A DNA stretch of 64,000 nt from Orientallactaga sibirica (GCA_036365145.1 JAEOAD010000048.1:13750501-13814500); one strand, 5' to 3'; counted from the stretch's first letter, positions 42,617 to 53,495 are shown. The notes: generated by a model not told the origin, from the sequence alone. Numbers and translations are program-made.

Positions 42617-42929
42617 TTTTACTTTATGTTTTAGAGAGAGAGAGAGACAAAGGGAGGGAGAGAGAGACAAAGGGAGGGAGAGAGAGAGAGACAAAGGGAG
42701 GGAGAGAGAGAGAGAGAGACAAAGGGAGGGAGAGAGAGAGAGAATTGGTGCTCCAGGATCTCAGCCACTGCAATTGACCTACAGACACTTGTGCCACCTA
42801 GTGGGCATGTGTGACCTTGCACTTGCCTCACCTTTGTGTGTCTGGCTAATGTGGGATCTGGACAGTCAAACATGGGTCCTTAGGCTTCGCTGGCAAGTGC
42901 CTTAACTGCTAAGCCATCTCTCTAGCCCT
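42617..42929 (-). mobile_element. B2-like SINE, long variant, with minisatellite and CTCF core
   Basis: Flanks CCAACTACTTTT at about 42603 and 42930 form the target-site duplication. Four AGAGACAAAGGGAGGG units (about 42645-42735) replace the simple GA run. Confidence 0.95.
42791..42804 (-). promoter_or_regulatory. CTCF core in a SINE (full consensus)
   Basis: The minus strand reads CCACTAGGTGGCAC and matches CCASYAGRKGGCRS at all positions. Confidence 0.55.
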
Positions 42930-43140
42930 CCAACTACTTTTTACAATGAAATTTCTTTTAATCTGAATTATGAAATGGGAGCAGGAGCACCATGCGATTT
43001 TTGTTTTGTCTTGTTGTGCTTTAGAGGACGCAGTCCAGGGCCTCACTCATGCTAGACAAATACTCTACAGCCCCCAGGTGATGTCGATACATGCATACAT
43101 TGTGTGACGTTTAAATCCAGATCAAAACACTGCCTCATGG

Positions 43141-43315
43141 ACTGCAGAGATGGCTTACCAGTTAGGCAGGCTTAGCTTGCCTGAGAAGACCAAGAACCTA
43201 GATTCAATTTCCCAGAACCCACATAAGCCAGATGCACGTGGGTCTGGAGTTCGTTTGAAGTGGCTAGAGGCTGTGTGATATAAATATATATATGTATGTA
43301 TGTATATGTATACAA
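43141..43315 (+). mobile_element. B2-like SINE, 3' part replaced by TATG repeat
   Basis: The body runs to GAAGTGGCTAGAGGC. The sequence then becomes a TATA/TGTA microsatellite (43276-43313). Confidence 0.88.
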
Positions 43316-43970
43316 TACTGCTCCCTAGAACACTTATCATTTCTTCATGGTAAAAGCACTCAAAATGCATTCTCCTAGCTTTTTTTGAAGCATGTTATCA
43401 TCTATAATCATTCTGCCACAGGTAGCACACACAGCTTCTCACTTCTCTCTAACTATAGCCCATGGCTCACCGGCCAACCTCTCTCCCCTGTCCTCTCCCC
43501 AGCCTCCCATCACCACCAGTCTACTCTCAACTGCTACCAGATCGAACGTCAGAGTCCACATATGAACGAGATCACGTGCTACTTGTCTTTCAGTGTCTGG
43601 CTTATCTTATTTAATATTAACACATCTGAACACATCCCGTTCTAGCAAATGAGAGCATCTCATCCCTTTTATAGCTGGGGGCCAGTTCATCGGCTGATGG
43701 GCATTTTCCATCAGTTCTGCACCTCGGCTGTCATGAGAGTGTTGAGGTCGACATGGACATGCAGATGTTGCTTCAACATACATCCAGCACGGGATTGCTG
43801 GGGCAGATGGTGGTTCTACCATTAATACTTTATGGAACTTCCCTACTGTTTTTCATCATATACAAATTTACAATCCCAACCCACAGTGGCAGGGGTTCCC
43901 AGGGGCTAGTAAACCTTACCTCGAATGTACCAGCTCTTACCATAATCTTTAAGACAAGATGATTCCACAT
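43316..43970 (-). mobile_element. LINE-1 ORF2 remnant (3' part), old
   Basis: The plus strand shows CATCGGCTGATGGGCATTTTCC, CAGCACGGGATTGCTGGGGC and TTTACAATCCCAACCCACAG, the classical antisense of the ORF2 3' region found in mammalian LINE-1. No open frame remains. Confidence 0.85.
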
Positions 43971-44295
43971 TATGTTTCATGCCAGGCGTTTGTGGGGGAC
44001 TAAAATCTTTGGCTACTTTGACTGAGCGCTTCCTCTGTGAATGGTGTCATGAAGTCCCAGGAGTAAGCAGAGCAATAAAGAGGCCCCATTGTCCCACAGA
44101 GGGACCAAGCCAATGGAGCACCTCAGGTCCTCTGATTGCTCTCCACGGGGCATGCTCCCTACTTTATGCAGCTAGGCTACTCTGTCTCCAGCGCTCTCTA
44201 AGGGTTGGGAATGTGTCTTAATCTAGAACATTCTCCCATAGTCCAAATCTTTATCACAGTCACAGTTTCTTTCTAGCTGTCCTATAGACTGTATA
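43971..44295. other. Intronic stretch, nothing recognised
   Basis: No repeat or exon signals. Confidence 0.45.
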
Positions 44296-44308
44296 AACAT
44301 GGTTAGAG

Positions 44309-44493
44309 AGCTGGAGAGATGGCTTACTGGTTAAGGCACTTGCCTGCGAAGCCTAAGGACCCAGGTTCAATTCCCCAGGACCCATGTAAGCCAGATGAAT
44401 AGGGTGGTGCAGAGGTCTGGAGTGTGATTACAGTGGCTGCCTCTCCCTCTCTCTCATAAATACATACGTACATACATACATAAAAAAATATTT
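44309..44493 (+). mobile_element. B2-like SINE, outer copy
   Basis: AACATGGTTAGAG (44296-44308) and AATATGGTTAGAG (44726-44738) enclose this copy and the next one. The tail has (CATA)n. Confidence 0.94.
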
Positions 44494-44725
44494 TGGGCAT
44501 AGAGAGATGGCTTAGTGGTTAAGTGTTTGTCTGTGAAGCCTAAGGACCCTAGTTCAAGGCTTGATTCCCCAGGACCCACATAAGCCAGATGCACAAGGTG
44601 GTGCATGCATCTGGAGTTCATTTGCAGTGGCTGGAGGCCCTGGCATGCCCATTCTCTGTATTAATATCTGCCTCTTTCTCTCTGTCTGTTGCTCTCAAAT
44701 AAATAAATAATAAACAAAAAAATTA
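44494..44725 (+). mobile_element. B2-like SINE nested in the tail of the previous one
   Basis: It begins GGGCATAGAGAGATGGC. It lies inside the outer target-site duplication, so it landed in the tail of the first SINE. Confidence 0.93.
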
Positions 44726-44738
44726 AATATGGTTAGAG

Positions 44739-46205
44739 CAGGTGGCATCTTGGCTGACCCCAGTGACAACTGACAATTCAGAGCGCTCTGGGGAGAAACC
44801 AGTGACCCGACACCATCACAGAGGTGAATGCCAACAGATTGCGTGCAAAGGCTGAGCTAGAAACAGCTTGCGTGCAAAGGGTTGGAGCACTGGGGAGGAC
44901 ACCGTGTTTGAAAATGGAAAGAGGATATTAAAAATTCATCTGCAGCCACCCGGTCACTGTCCAGAGGAGAGCCATGCATGGAAAAGCCAGGTTTAATTTT
45001 AAAGCTTAACAGACTTAGCTGTAGGCAGAGTCTCACAGGAACCTGCATATTTACAATGCCAAAGATGCCCGTGACCGTGACCTTCACACATCCAAACAAG
45101 AAGGGAAGTAAGTACAGGACACAGATTTGATCATTTCCTAGGAGGAGAAACACTCCGTGAGTTTGGTCAGCATCCTAACAGATAGTGGGACGTCCCAGCA
45201 GCACAAGAGTTGAGTCCCCTATTAAACCAATCTGAAGATATTTCAGGTGTTTCCCAGCAGTCCTCTGTTCTTCAACTTAGTATTGGCAGTGTTTGCCTGG
45301 GGTTGGCTGGAGATGGGGAAGGACAAGGACCAGCTGGCGTGAAAGTAGAAATGTCCTTCTGGCCAGTCTGAACATGGGGCCTGGGCAGGGATTTGTGTAC
45401 TTGGGCAGCCCCAGGCAAACATGAGTGACCTGTTACACCCCGTAGGAAGCAGAAGCTGATATTTTCCACAAGGAGGGAGCATATTCTTTTCTACTTTGAT
45501 GTCAGCAAACAGATAAAATATAAACCACACCAAGAGTAAAAATTTTGTTAATAAAAGTCCACTCTTTAGACATTAAAAAGGTATAAAATCATCTAATCTT
45601 CAGAAAAAAGTATTATTTATATGAAGCCCAAGTTCTGTTTATCAAGATAATCCTGAACTTTCCCCTTCTGCAAGGATAAAAAATAGCATGTTAAGACAAA
45701 TGCCAGATCTTCACAATAAAAGATGTAACTACCTGTGGATGTGGCGCAGTGGGCAGGATCAGATTTACCATCGCCCCTGAACCTGCCAGAACGCCATGGC
45801 CAAAATATGAAACCCAGTGTGTCTGAGGACACTGATCCCCGGGCCCTGAAGCAGGTGAGTGAGTGCTGAGCTGAGCTCAGCCGCACTTCCCTCTGCTGCT
45901 GCTGAATGTGACTTTCCAGTCAGTAGTGCAGGAAACCAGGGGGAGCACGGAGGTCTCCCCTAGGGAAGACAACCAAACTGGGACTCGGGAAGGCCAGGAG
46001 GTCGCAGTTCACACATCAAGATCCAGAGCAGGTAGAACCCCACAGAGCAACATCTCTGCAGAACAGAAGAGGTCCCTCAGACTTCAGCCAAGTGTGGCTC
46101 AAGTGAGGAAGCACTTGGGCTGGGGAAAGAGTCTGAAAAGGTTCTTAGGCAGCCAGACAAATCCCATTTTTTATTTTATTTTTTGAGGCAAGCCCAACAG
46201 ACTGG
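44739..46205. other. Intronic stretch, largely repeat-free
   Basis: GCGTGCAAAGG is repeated at 44840 and 44870. Frames near 45617-45886 on the minus strand show no MTUS2-like sequence or splice sites in phase. Confidence 0.5.
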
Positions 46206-46208
46206 CCT

Positions 46209-46371
46209 TTGTTTTTTTTTTTTTTTGGTTTTGCGAGGTAGGGTCTCACTGTGGTCCAGGCTGACCTGGAATTAACTATGTAGTCTCAGGGTGGCCTCGA
46301 ACTCTCGGCGATCCTCCCACCTCTGCCTCCCGAGTGCTGGGATTAAAGACGTGCGCCACCACACCCGGCGT
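46209..46371 (-). mobile_element. B1 SINE
   Basis: TTTTGCGAGGTAGGGTCTCAC to CGCCACCACACCCGGCG. CpG-rich and near consensus. Confidence 0.96.
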
Positions 46372-46375
46372 GACC

Positions 46376-46487
46376 TTTGTTTTTATGTCAGAGAGTGAAA
46401 GCAAGAGAGAAAGAGAACTGGTGCACCAGGGCCTCCAGCCACTGCAATCGAACTCTGGATGTGTGCGCCTTGCGTGCCCCAGATGCC
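46376..46487 (-). mobile_element. B2-like SINE fragment
   Basis: AACTGGTGCACCAGGGCC and CACTGCAATCGAACTCTGG survive; both ends are lost. Confidence 0.75.
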
Positions 46488-46555
46488 AGTTTTACATCCA
46501 GAGAGGACCACCTCTTCATTCGTGGTGCATCAAGGAGAGCCCTCAGAGGGGTGTG

Positions 46556-46763
46556 GTAGTTGGAATGAATGTCCCACCTTAGATTCAGGTGTGTTATTAA
46601 AGCTTGTAACTTGGGTCTTCAGCTGCTTGGCTGGAGGAGGTGTCACTGGGGCAGATCTGAATTCCAGCTCAAAAGGTGTAAGAGAACAGTGTGAGCTCTG
46701 GTGCGGTCCCTGCTGCTTGCTGTCCTTCCTTCTTTCCTTTCCTTCCCTTTCCCTTTCCCTTTC

Positions 46764-46827
<64 letters not shown>

Positions 46828-47390
46828 TTCTCTCCCTCCCTTCCTTCCTTCCTTCCTTCCTTCCTTCCTTCCTTCCTTCATTCCTTTCTTTCTCTCTTTC
46901 TCTTTCTTCCTCCCCTCTCTACCTCCCTACCTTTTCCTTCTCCTTTCCTTCCCTCCCTCTTTCCTTCCTTCCTTCCTTCCTTCCTTCCTTCCTTCCTTCC
47001 TTCCTTCCTTCCTTCCTTCCTTTCCCTTCCTCCCTCCCCTCCTTCCTTCCTTCCTTCCTTCCTTCCTTCCTTCCTTCCTTCCTTCCTTCCTTCCTTCCTT
47101 CCTTTCTTTCTCTTTCTTCCTCCCCTCTCTACCTCCCTCCCTTTTCCTCCTCCTTTCCCTCCCTCTTTCCCTCTTTCCTTCCTTCCTTTCCCTTTCTCTC
47201 CTTCTCTCTCTCTTTCTTTCTTTGCTGGCTGATTGTTTCTCACTGCTTGGAAGTATGGAAGCAGCTTCTTCTGCCACTGATGGAACTTTCCCCCTGGATC
47301 AGTAAGCTTGAAATAAACGGTGTCTTTCCTTTCATAAACTGTGTCTGGTTTGGATGTTCATCCCAGCAACGTGAAACTGTCCACAACAGG
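46556..47390 (+). mobile_element. MaLR LTR split by a pyrimidine tract
   Basis: 5' half: TGGTAGTTGGAATGAATGTCC and GGAGGAGGTGTCACTGGGGC. 3' half from 47224: GCCACTGATGGAACTTTCCCC, AAGCTTGAAATAAAC and TGTTCATCCCAGCAACG. The tract between probably grew from the LTR's own CT-rich segment. Confidence 0.75.
46723..47223. repeat. Pyrimidine tract of about 500 bp with (CTTT)n/(CTTC)n
   Basis: Only four purines occur (A at 46880, 46921, 46929 and 47131). TCTTTCTTCCTCCCCTCTCT occurs at 46901 and again at 47111, so a 210-bp unit is itself duplicated. Long frames here are artefacts of the repeat. Confidence 0.97.
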
Positions 47391-47644
47391 GGTTTACCTA
47401 CCTAGTAGAGGAAAATTATTCTAAAACAATTACAGATAAGTTTAAGATGCAAGTCCCCAGATGATCAAAACTTTTCCAAGTAATTCAACTTCAAGAACAA
47501 AGCTTAAAAGTGTCATAGAAATAAAAACAACATAGTACTCCAAAGGAGAAAATTCACAATTTCTGGCATAAAAATAAATCCTCAGTCATGAAAATAAATA
47601 AGGATCCATCATAAGAAGATACAACTCATGTATCAAAAACAGTC

Positions 47645-47862
47645 CAGGGCTGGAGAGATTGCTCAGTGGTTAGGGTGCTCTACGGCCAAGCTGAAGAACC
47701 CAGATTTGATTCCCCAGTACCCATGTAATCCAGATGCACAAGTAACCATCTGGAGTTTGATTGCAGTGCCTGGAGCCCTGGCGTGCCCATTCTCTCTCTA
47801 CACCTTCTCTCTGCATCTTTCTCCCAAATTAATTAATGAATTAATTAAATATTTTAAAAAGT
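47645..47862 (+). mobile_element. B2-like SINE, diverged
   Basis: GGGCTGGAGAGATTGCTCAG start; middle shortened (CACAAGTAACCATCTGGAG); tail (TTAA)n. Confidence 0.9.
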
Positions 47863-48059
47863 GGTCCAGACAATAGAGCTGGGGAAGGATATTAAATGTC
47901 ATAATAGTTATATTTATATACTTAAAAAGTAGAGGGGTAACTAAAAATATCAATTAGATACAAAAAAAAAGAGATCTAAATAAAAATTCTAGAGTAAAAA
48001 TACCCATGTCTGCAGTAATAAGAGAAGCTTAGGGGCATGGACATTGTTGTATTGTTTGT

Positions 48060-48450
48060 TGCAAAAACCATAAAGAAAAACAAAGCGGCTGATTAGTGCA
48101 CGGATGCACGGATAAACAAATGATGGTGTCTCCATACAGGGAAACACTCCTCAGCCACAAAAAGGGATGAAATACGGAGTCATGCTGTGATTTGGGTGAT
48201 CCTCGAAAATATTAAGCTCAAAGAAGAAGCAAGTCCAGCAGGCCATGTTTTGAATGATTCCATTTTGATGAAATGCCCAGGGCAGGCACGTCCACAAAAC
48301 AGAAAGCAGACTTATGGCTATGAGAGGCTGGCAGCATGGGAGTGACTGTCAATGAGCATAGTGAAAATGTTCTAGATCAAAGGTGATGGAGCTACAATCT
48401 ATGGGTATACTAAAACCCCCTTGGCCTGCACGCTATGAAAAGGTGAACTT
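48060..48450 (+). mobile_element. Old LINE-1 (L1M-type) remnant
   Basis: CACGGATAAACAAATGATGG, CTCAGCCACAAAAAGGGATG and AAGTCCAGCAGGCCATG resemble the ORF2 end and 3' region of ancient mammalian LINE-1. Confidence 0.7.
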
Positions 48451-48489
48451 CGTCATATTTGGATAGTTCGATTGATAAAAATTAATCCA

Positions 48490-48650
48490 TTTGAACATTT
48501 ATGCAAATTTAATTCCTCACCTTCACCATAACACTGTAGTATGGAAGAAATTCCCATTTTATAGAAAAAGAAACAGAGGCGCAGAAACTCTGTAATCATG
48601 TGAGCTCCTGAGTCAGGGCTTGAACTAGTGCCGTGTGGATGGGGCCACGA
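48490..48650 (+). mobile_element. MIR remnant
   Basis: CCCATTTTATAGAAAAAGAAAC, GGCGCAGAAACTCTG and GAGTCAGGGCTTGAAC follow the MIR core order. Confidence 0.65.
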
Positions 48651-48814
48651 TATCCAGGCACAGGGAAGATTTCCCAGTGAAAAACCCATGAACTGCATCT
48701 ACAGAGCTAAGAGGACATGAGCAGAGGGTGACTCGGGTCAAAAGAAGAGTTTCAGGAAGGACAAGTGATCAACAAGGTCAAATGTCACAGAGGGAAGGGA
48801 AGAGCAGAACCAGG
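48651..48814. other. Intronic stretch, nothing recognised
   Basis: Short unique-looking piece between the MIR and a B1-related remnant. Confidence 0.4.
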
Positions 48815-48905
48815 GTCAGGAGTTCAAGGTCATCCCCAGCTACATGGTGAATTAGAGCCCCGCCTGAGCTACGTGAGACCCTGTCTCAAGAAACCAGACC
48901 AAACC
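48815..48905 (+). mobile_element. B1-related remnant
   Basis: GGAGTTCAAGGTCATCCCC, CTACATGGTGAATTAGAGCC and GTGAGACCCTGTCTCAAG: the right half of an old B1. Confidence 0.8.
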
Positions 48906-49017
48906 TCTCAAATAAGCTTACTAGTCATAAGTCATTAGTGGCCTTTTAGGAGCAGGGTCAGTGAAGTGGCAGGCATGGCTGGTGGCAGTGGGCTGGGGAG
49001 TCATTGGTAAGCTGCTA

Positions 49018-49695
49018 TTGTCTGGACCTGAAATGTCCCTCAAAGGTCCATGTGTCAAAGGTTGGTCTACAGGGTGGCACTACGGGAGATGGCAAGACCT
49101 TTAGAAGGTGGGGCCTAGGGAGAATGCCTCAGGTCACTGGGGCCATGGCACCTTCCTCTTTATCTCCTTGTGTGGTAGTTTGATTCAGGTGTCCCCCATA
49201 AACTCATGTGTTCTGAATACTAGGTCCCCAGCTGGTGGCAATTGGGGAATTGGAACCTCCTAGAGGCGGTGTATTATTGGGGGTGGGCTTATGGGTGTTA
49301 TAGCCAGTTTCCTCTTGCCAGTGTTTGGCACACTCTTTTTCTGCTGTTGTCCACCTGATGTTGGCCAGGAGGTGATGTCCACCCTCTGCCCATGCCATGG
49401 TTTCCCTGCCATCACGGAATTTCCCCTTAGGTCTATAAGGTCTATAAATCCTTTCCTCCCTCAAGGTGCTTTTCGTTGGGTGCTTTGTGCCAGCGATGCA
49501 AAGGTAACAGCAACACCTTGGCACCTTGGCTTGTATTGTAGGTGGTTTTACTCTTCCACATGCTCCCCAGAGGCCCCCAAATGGTAAAGTCAATCAGTCG
49601 TGGACTGGCTGGAATCTGTGCCACAATGAGCCACATTAACAGGTTTCTCTTGCTAAGTTCGTTACCTTGTCTATCTCACTGCAGTGGGGGCGAGC
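49018..49695 (+). mobile_element. MaLR LTR, outer, split by another LTR
   Basis: Left part 49018-49170 has CTGAAATGTCCCTCAAAGG and GAAGGTGGGGCCTAGG. Right part from 49521 includes AATCAGTCGTGGACTGGCTG, matching the MaLR 3' half. Confidence 0.75.
49171..49515 (+). mobile_element. ORR1-like solo LTR with 5-bp target-site duplication
   Basis: 345 bp from TGTGGTAGTTTGATTC to GGTAACAGCAACA, with TG...CA ends, flanked by CCTTG at 49166-49170 and 49516-49520. The body has GTCCCCAGCTGGTGGCAAT and TTTCCTCCCTCAAG. It is a solo LTR with no internal sequence. Confidence 0.92.
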
Positions 49696-49997
49696 TGGCT
49701 GACACATGAGCAGTGCCGCAGAGATAGGGAAACATGATCATAAGGGGAGAGAGGAATATCACGGGAAAGTTATTCTGGATTATTTTATTTTATAGATGAG
49801 AGAGATGACAGAAATTACAGCCTTTGCCCTCACTAAGTTACACATAATCAGAGCAGAAAAGCACGCTTTAGATCCATCACCCAGAATGTCTCTCTAAGTC
49901 AGCTGCCATTTGAAGACTTCATGGCCTGATGAAGTGTCCAGATGGTCTTTGATATTTAGTAATATAAAGCAAGCCAAGTCATTATCAAAAAGGAATG

Positions 49998-50185
49998 GGG
50001 CTCGAGAGCTGGCTTAGTGGTTAAGACACTTGCCTATAAAGCCAAAGGACCCAGTTTTGTTTCCCTAGGACCCAAGTAAGCCAGATGCACAAGGTGGCAC
50101 GTGTGTCTGGAGTTCATTTGCAGTGGCCAAAGGCCCTGGTGTGCCCATTCTCTCCCTCTCTCTCTCTCATATAAATAGATAATGA
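49998..50185 (+). mobile_element. B2-like SINE with 11-bp target-site duplication
   Basis: AAAAAGGAATG at 49987-49997 and 50186-50196. Head GGGCTCGAGAGCTGGCTTAG. Confidence 0.95.
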
Positions 50186-50393
50186 AAAAAGGAATGAAGG
50201 AAGCATAAATTGGAGATTGCAAAGAGGCGACAGTCTTCCTAGATCTCTCCACTAGTTACCTAGTAGGTCCAGGTCGCCGTGTACGCCAGAGCTAGTTTGG
50301 AATCCACCTGGGACAGGTGAGAAATCAGGCTGAGCCTCAAACATTTTTGTTCTTGCATGTATATCTTGTGCTATGGATTAAACAGTCGTGTTG

Positions 50394-50650
50394 GGCTGGG
50401 GAGATGACTCAGTGGTTAGGGCGCTTGCCTGCAAAGCCTCATGACCAGGTTTCAATTGCCCAGTTCCCTTGTAAAGCCACGTACACAGGTGACACGCGTG
50501 CCTGTGTTTGTAGTTCTTTGCAGTGTCTAGAGGCCCTGGTGCACCCATTCTCTCTCTCTTTCTCTCTCTCTCTGCCTGTCTCTCTTTTCTCTGACTCCCT
50601 CTCCTTGAAAATAATAAAACAAATACATAAATAAGTAGGTACATAAATAA
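50394..50650 (+). mobile_element. B2-like SINE
   Basis: TGGGCTGGGGAGATGACTCAG to a CT tract, then an A-rich tail with (AAATA)n. Confidence 0.92.
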
Positions 50651-50684
50651 TAAACTATAAAAAGTTTTACATTAAAAATAATTC

Positions 50685-50835
50685 ATGTCTTCTCAAAGTT
50701 TATATACTGAGGCCCTAATCCCCAATGTGAAGATGTTTAAAAGTGTGGCCTTTAAGAGGTTATTGGGACATGAGAGTGGGACCCTCATGAATTAATACTC
50801 TTATAAGAAGAGACATGTCAGTAATCAACAATAAG
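50685..50835 (+). mobile_element. MST/MLT-like LTR, 5' half
   Basis: TGAGGCCCTAATCCCCAATG, GTGTGGCCTTTAAGAGG and ACCCTCATGAATTAATAC...TTATAAGAAGAGA follow the MST order exactly. Confidence 0.8.
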
Positions 50836-50849
50836 AATGTAATATCAGG

Positions 50850-51042
50850 GCCTGGAGAGATGGCTTAGTGGTTAAGGGCTTGCCTGTGATGCCTAAGGAC
50901 CCTGGTTCAAGGCTCGATTCCCCAAGACCTGCGTAAGCCAGATGCACAAGGTGGCACATGCATCTGGAGTTTCTTTGTAGTGGCTGGAGGCCCTGGTGTG
51001 CCTATTCTCTGTCTATCTGCCTTTTTCTCTCTGTCAGTCAAA

Positions 51043-51077
<35 letters not shown>

Positions 51078-51085
51078 ATATAAAC
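50850..51085 (+). mobile_element. B2-like SINE with (AAAT)n tail
   Basis: GCCTGGAGAGATGGCTTAG start; tail of about 9 TAAA units at 51040-51080. Confidence 0.95.
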
Positions 51086-51480
51086 AAAAAAATTTTTAAG
51101 TACCAGTGTTAAAAAAGGAATATAATATTATATATTATAATATGTATATAATACTCTATATCACATATATGTTATAGTGAATAGTACTTTATATAGCATG
51201 TGGACAATATATGCTTATTAAATATATACAAAAATTTTAATGTTTGAAAACAGTATCAGAAATGTCAGGAGGAAGGAGATGGAAGTATACTAAGATGTAT
51301 AACTATGAATTCTAAAGCAATAATGAAAATAACTCAAAAATATATATATATATATAATCTTAAATACAAAATATAGCAAGATGGAAGATTTCATTCCAAT
51401 CAAATTCATAACAACATTAGAATGCACATTAAATGCAGATTTCAGATTCAACTACATGCTGTACTGAGGAAACTACTTAA
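51086..51480. other. AT-rich intronic stretch
   Basis: Very AT-rich with TATATA runs; possibly part of the old LINE-1 that follows. Confidence 0.45.
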
Positions 51481-52160
51481 ATATAGAGAGACACACAGAT
51501 GAACACTTGAGGCATGGAAAGATATTATACCATGCTGAAATCAATAGAAAGGTGGAGTGACTCAATTAATAAAGCAGATTTCGGAGGGGGGGAGGATAAA
51601 GAAAGTCATTTCTGAATGCTAAGGGGGACAACTTGTCAAACAGTAAACTAAACACACATGCTCCTGATAGCAGGGCCTCAAAATGCATGCAGCACATGTG
51701 GACAGAGCTGAGGGAGAAACTGCCAAGTCCATACTTAGAGCAAAGGAAAGCCCTCAAGTAATTATCCTCAGGTAAATGGACAAACTGGGTTATACATGCA
51801 GTTCTATTTGCAAAAATAAGAATGTATTGTTACCCTGTGGATGGATATCAAATAATTATGTGAATGAAAGAAGCTAGTAAAATAAGCAACATATTATATG
51901 AATATATATATATATAACTTAGAAAATAGCAACTACAATGACAAAACAGAACTGTGACAGTTGGGGGGCGGGGCTGGGTTGGAGGTGTGCAGGGCCAGGC
52001 AGGAAGGGTTGAGAAGACTAACCATGACTTTTGAGAAACGATGGGCTCATGTTTTGTGCATGGTGGTGATGGTTTCATACGTTAGTACATGCCAAAACTT
52101 GCCAGGCTGTACACTTTACACAAATAACGTGTTAATTATCTAACAATAAAGATGCTGCAA
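51480..52160 (+). mobile_element. Old LINE-1 (L1M/HAL1-like) 3' remnant
   Basis: ACCCTGTGGATGGATATC, ATGAAAGAAGCTAGTAAAA, AACTTGCCAGGCTGTACAC and TAACGTGTTAATTATCTAAC resemble ancient LINE-1 3' ends. Confidence 0.65.
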
Positions 52161-52934
52161 GCAAACTTTGTTTTGCTTAGTATTTTCTTAATATAAGTGC
52201 TTCTACATTTCAACTTTTACATTTTAGACATGTGCTAGGGACAGTCTGAAGCTAGATTTTATAACATACAATATCCATTTACATATTTTTCACTGTTCCA
52301 TAAATGAAAACATTTAATCTAAATTCTTGATTTAGATTTAGACCAAATTTGATTTAATCAAAATTTTATTTAGAATATATTTCATCTAAATCCTTGATTT
52401 AGGCTAGAGTTTAATTTGTGAGCTTCCATTATAACATATTTGAGTTCATTATTAATGTGTTAGTCTTTAAGAGTTGCTCATCTCTCTCCCTCTTCTTTTT
52501 CCTTTTTAAAATTAAAAACATACTTTGTATGAATAGATCATATATTGGTATTATGTGGTTGCATTATGAGGAATGAAATCTAAAATATCCATAGAAACAC
52601 ACACTCTCATAACATATTTACAGAAAGATGTGTCTTAAGTAGTAGTGAGGTGTCTGTCATTATGCCTGCTTTACAAAGTGAAATTTACTAACATTTACGG
52701 CATGAGTCAGATTCACCAGCACGTCTGAGAAGTCACTTGAACATCCCAATAACAGTCTGCAAGCACTTCACACACCTACACGCCAGATGCACTTTCAATA
52801 AGGCTGGAATTGGCTCCTTGAATATCACAGTAGTTTCAGAAGTAAAGAATTATTGTGCTTGTCAGAGTTCTCTATAGAGAAAGAGCTTGGATGCTTGGAA
52901 TTCATTTAATCAAATCAGATTTAGAAAATGGATT
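52161..52934. other. AT-rich intronic stretch
   Basis: Short near-repeats such as AAATTCTTGATTTAG and AAATCCTTGATTTAG at 52321 and 52388. No exon. Confidence 0.5.
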
Positions 52935-53050
52935 GTAGCTGGGTGGGGTGGTACACACTGCTAAATCTTAGCATTAAGATTCCTCAGGCTAGAGGTTTGC
53001 AAGTTCCAGGTCAGCCTGGAATACTCAGTGAGACTCTGTCTCAAAAATTA
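52935..53050 (+). mobile_element. Old B1-related SINE
   Basis: AGCTGGGTGGGGTGGTACAC, AGTTCCAGGTCAGCCTGG and GTGAGACTCTGTCTCAAAA. Confidence 0.85.
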
Positions 53051-53058
53051 AAAATTAA

Positions 53059-53262
53059 GGGCTGGAGAGATGGCTTAGCTGTTAAGGCATTTGCCTGCAA
53101 AGCCAAAGGATCCCGGTTCAACTCTCCAGGACCCACGTATGCCAGATGCACAGGGGGCGCATGCGTCTGAAGTTTGTTTGCAATGGCTGGAGGCCCTAGT
53201 GCACCCATTCTCTCTCTCTGCCTTGTCCTCTTTCTCAAATAAATAAATATTAAAAAATTAAA
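53059..53262 (+). mobile_element. B2-like SINE
   Basis: GGGCTGGAGAGATGGCTTAG with B-box region GGTTCAACTCTCCAGG; tail CAAATAAATAAATATTAAAA. Confidence 0.95.
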
Positions 53263-53271
53263 AATAAAAAA

Positions 53272-53495
53272 AAATGCTGGAAAGATGCCTTAGTGGTTAA
53301 GGCGCTTGTCTGGAAAGCCTCAGGACCCATGTTTGACTCTCCAGATCCCACATAAGCTAGATGCACAAAGGGGAGGTAAGTGCAAGTTTGCACATGTCCA
53401 CTGGGTGGCTCAAGCATCTGGAGTTCAAATGCAGTGGCTGAGGCCTGCCAATTCTCTCTCTCTCTAAAATAAATAAAAATAAAAACCCCAACAAT
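53272..53495 (+). mobile_element. B2-like SINE, long variant
   Basis: GCTGGAAAGATGCCTTAGTG start. The middle GGTAAGTGCAAGTTTGCACATG, then CCACTGGGTGGCTCAAGC, is the long segment in sense orientation. Its CTCF-like core has two mismatches. Confidence 0.9.

Noticed and set aside
46459..47405. Long open frames of 204-257 codons across the pyrimidine tract, on both strands
   Set aside because: They read Phe-Leu-Pro-Ser or Lys-Glu-Gly-Arg repeats produced by (CTTC)n/(CTTT)n and start in LTR or SINE sequence. No coding evidence.
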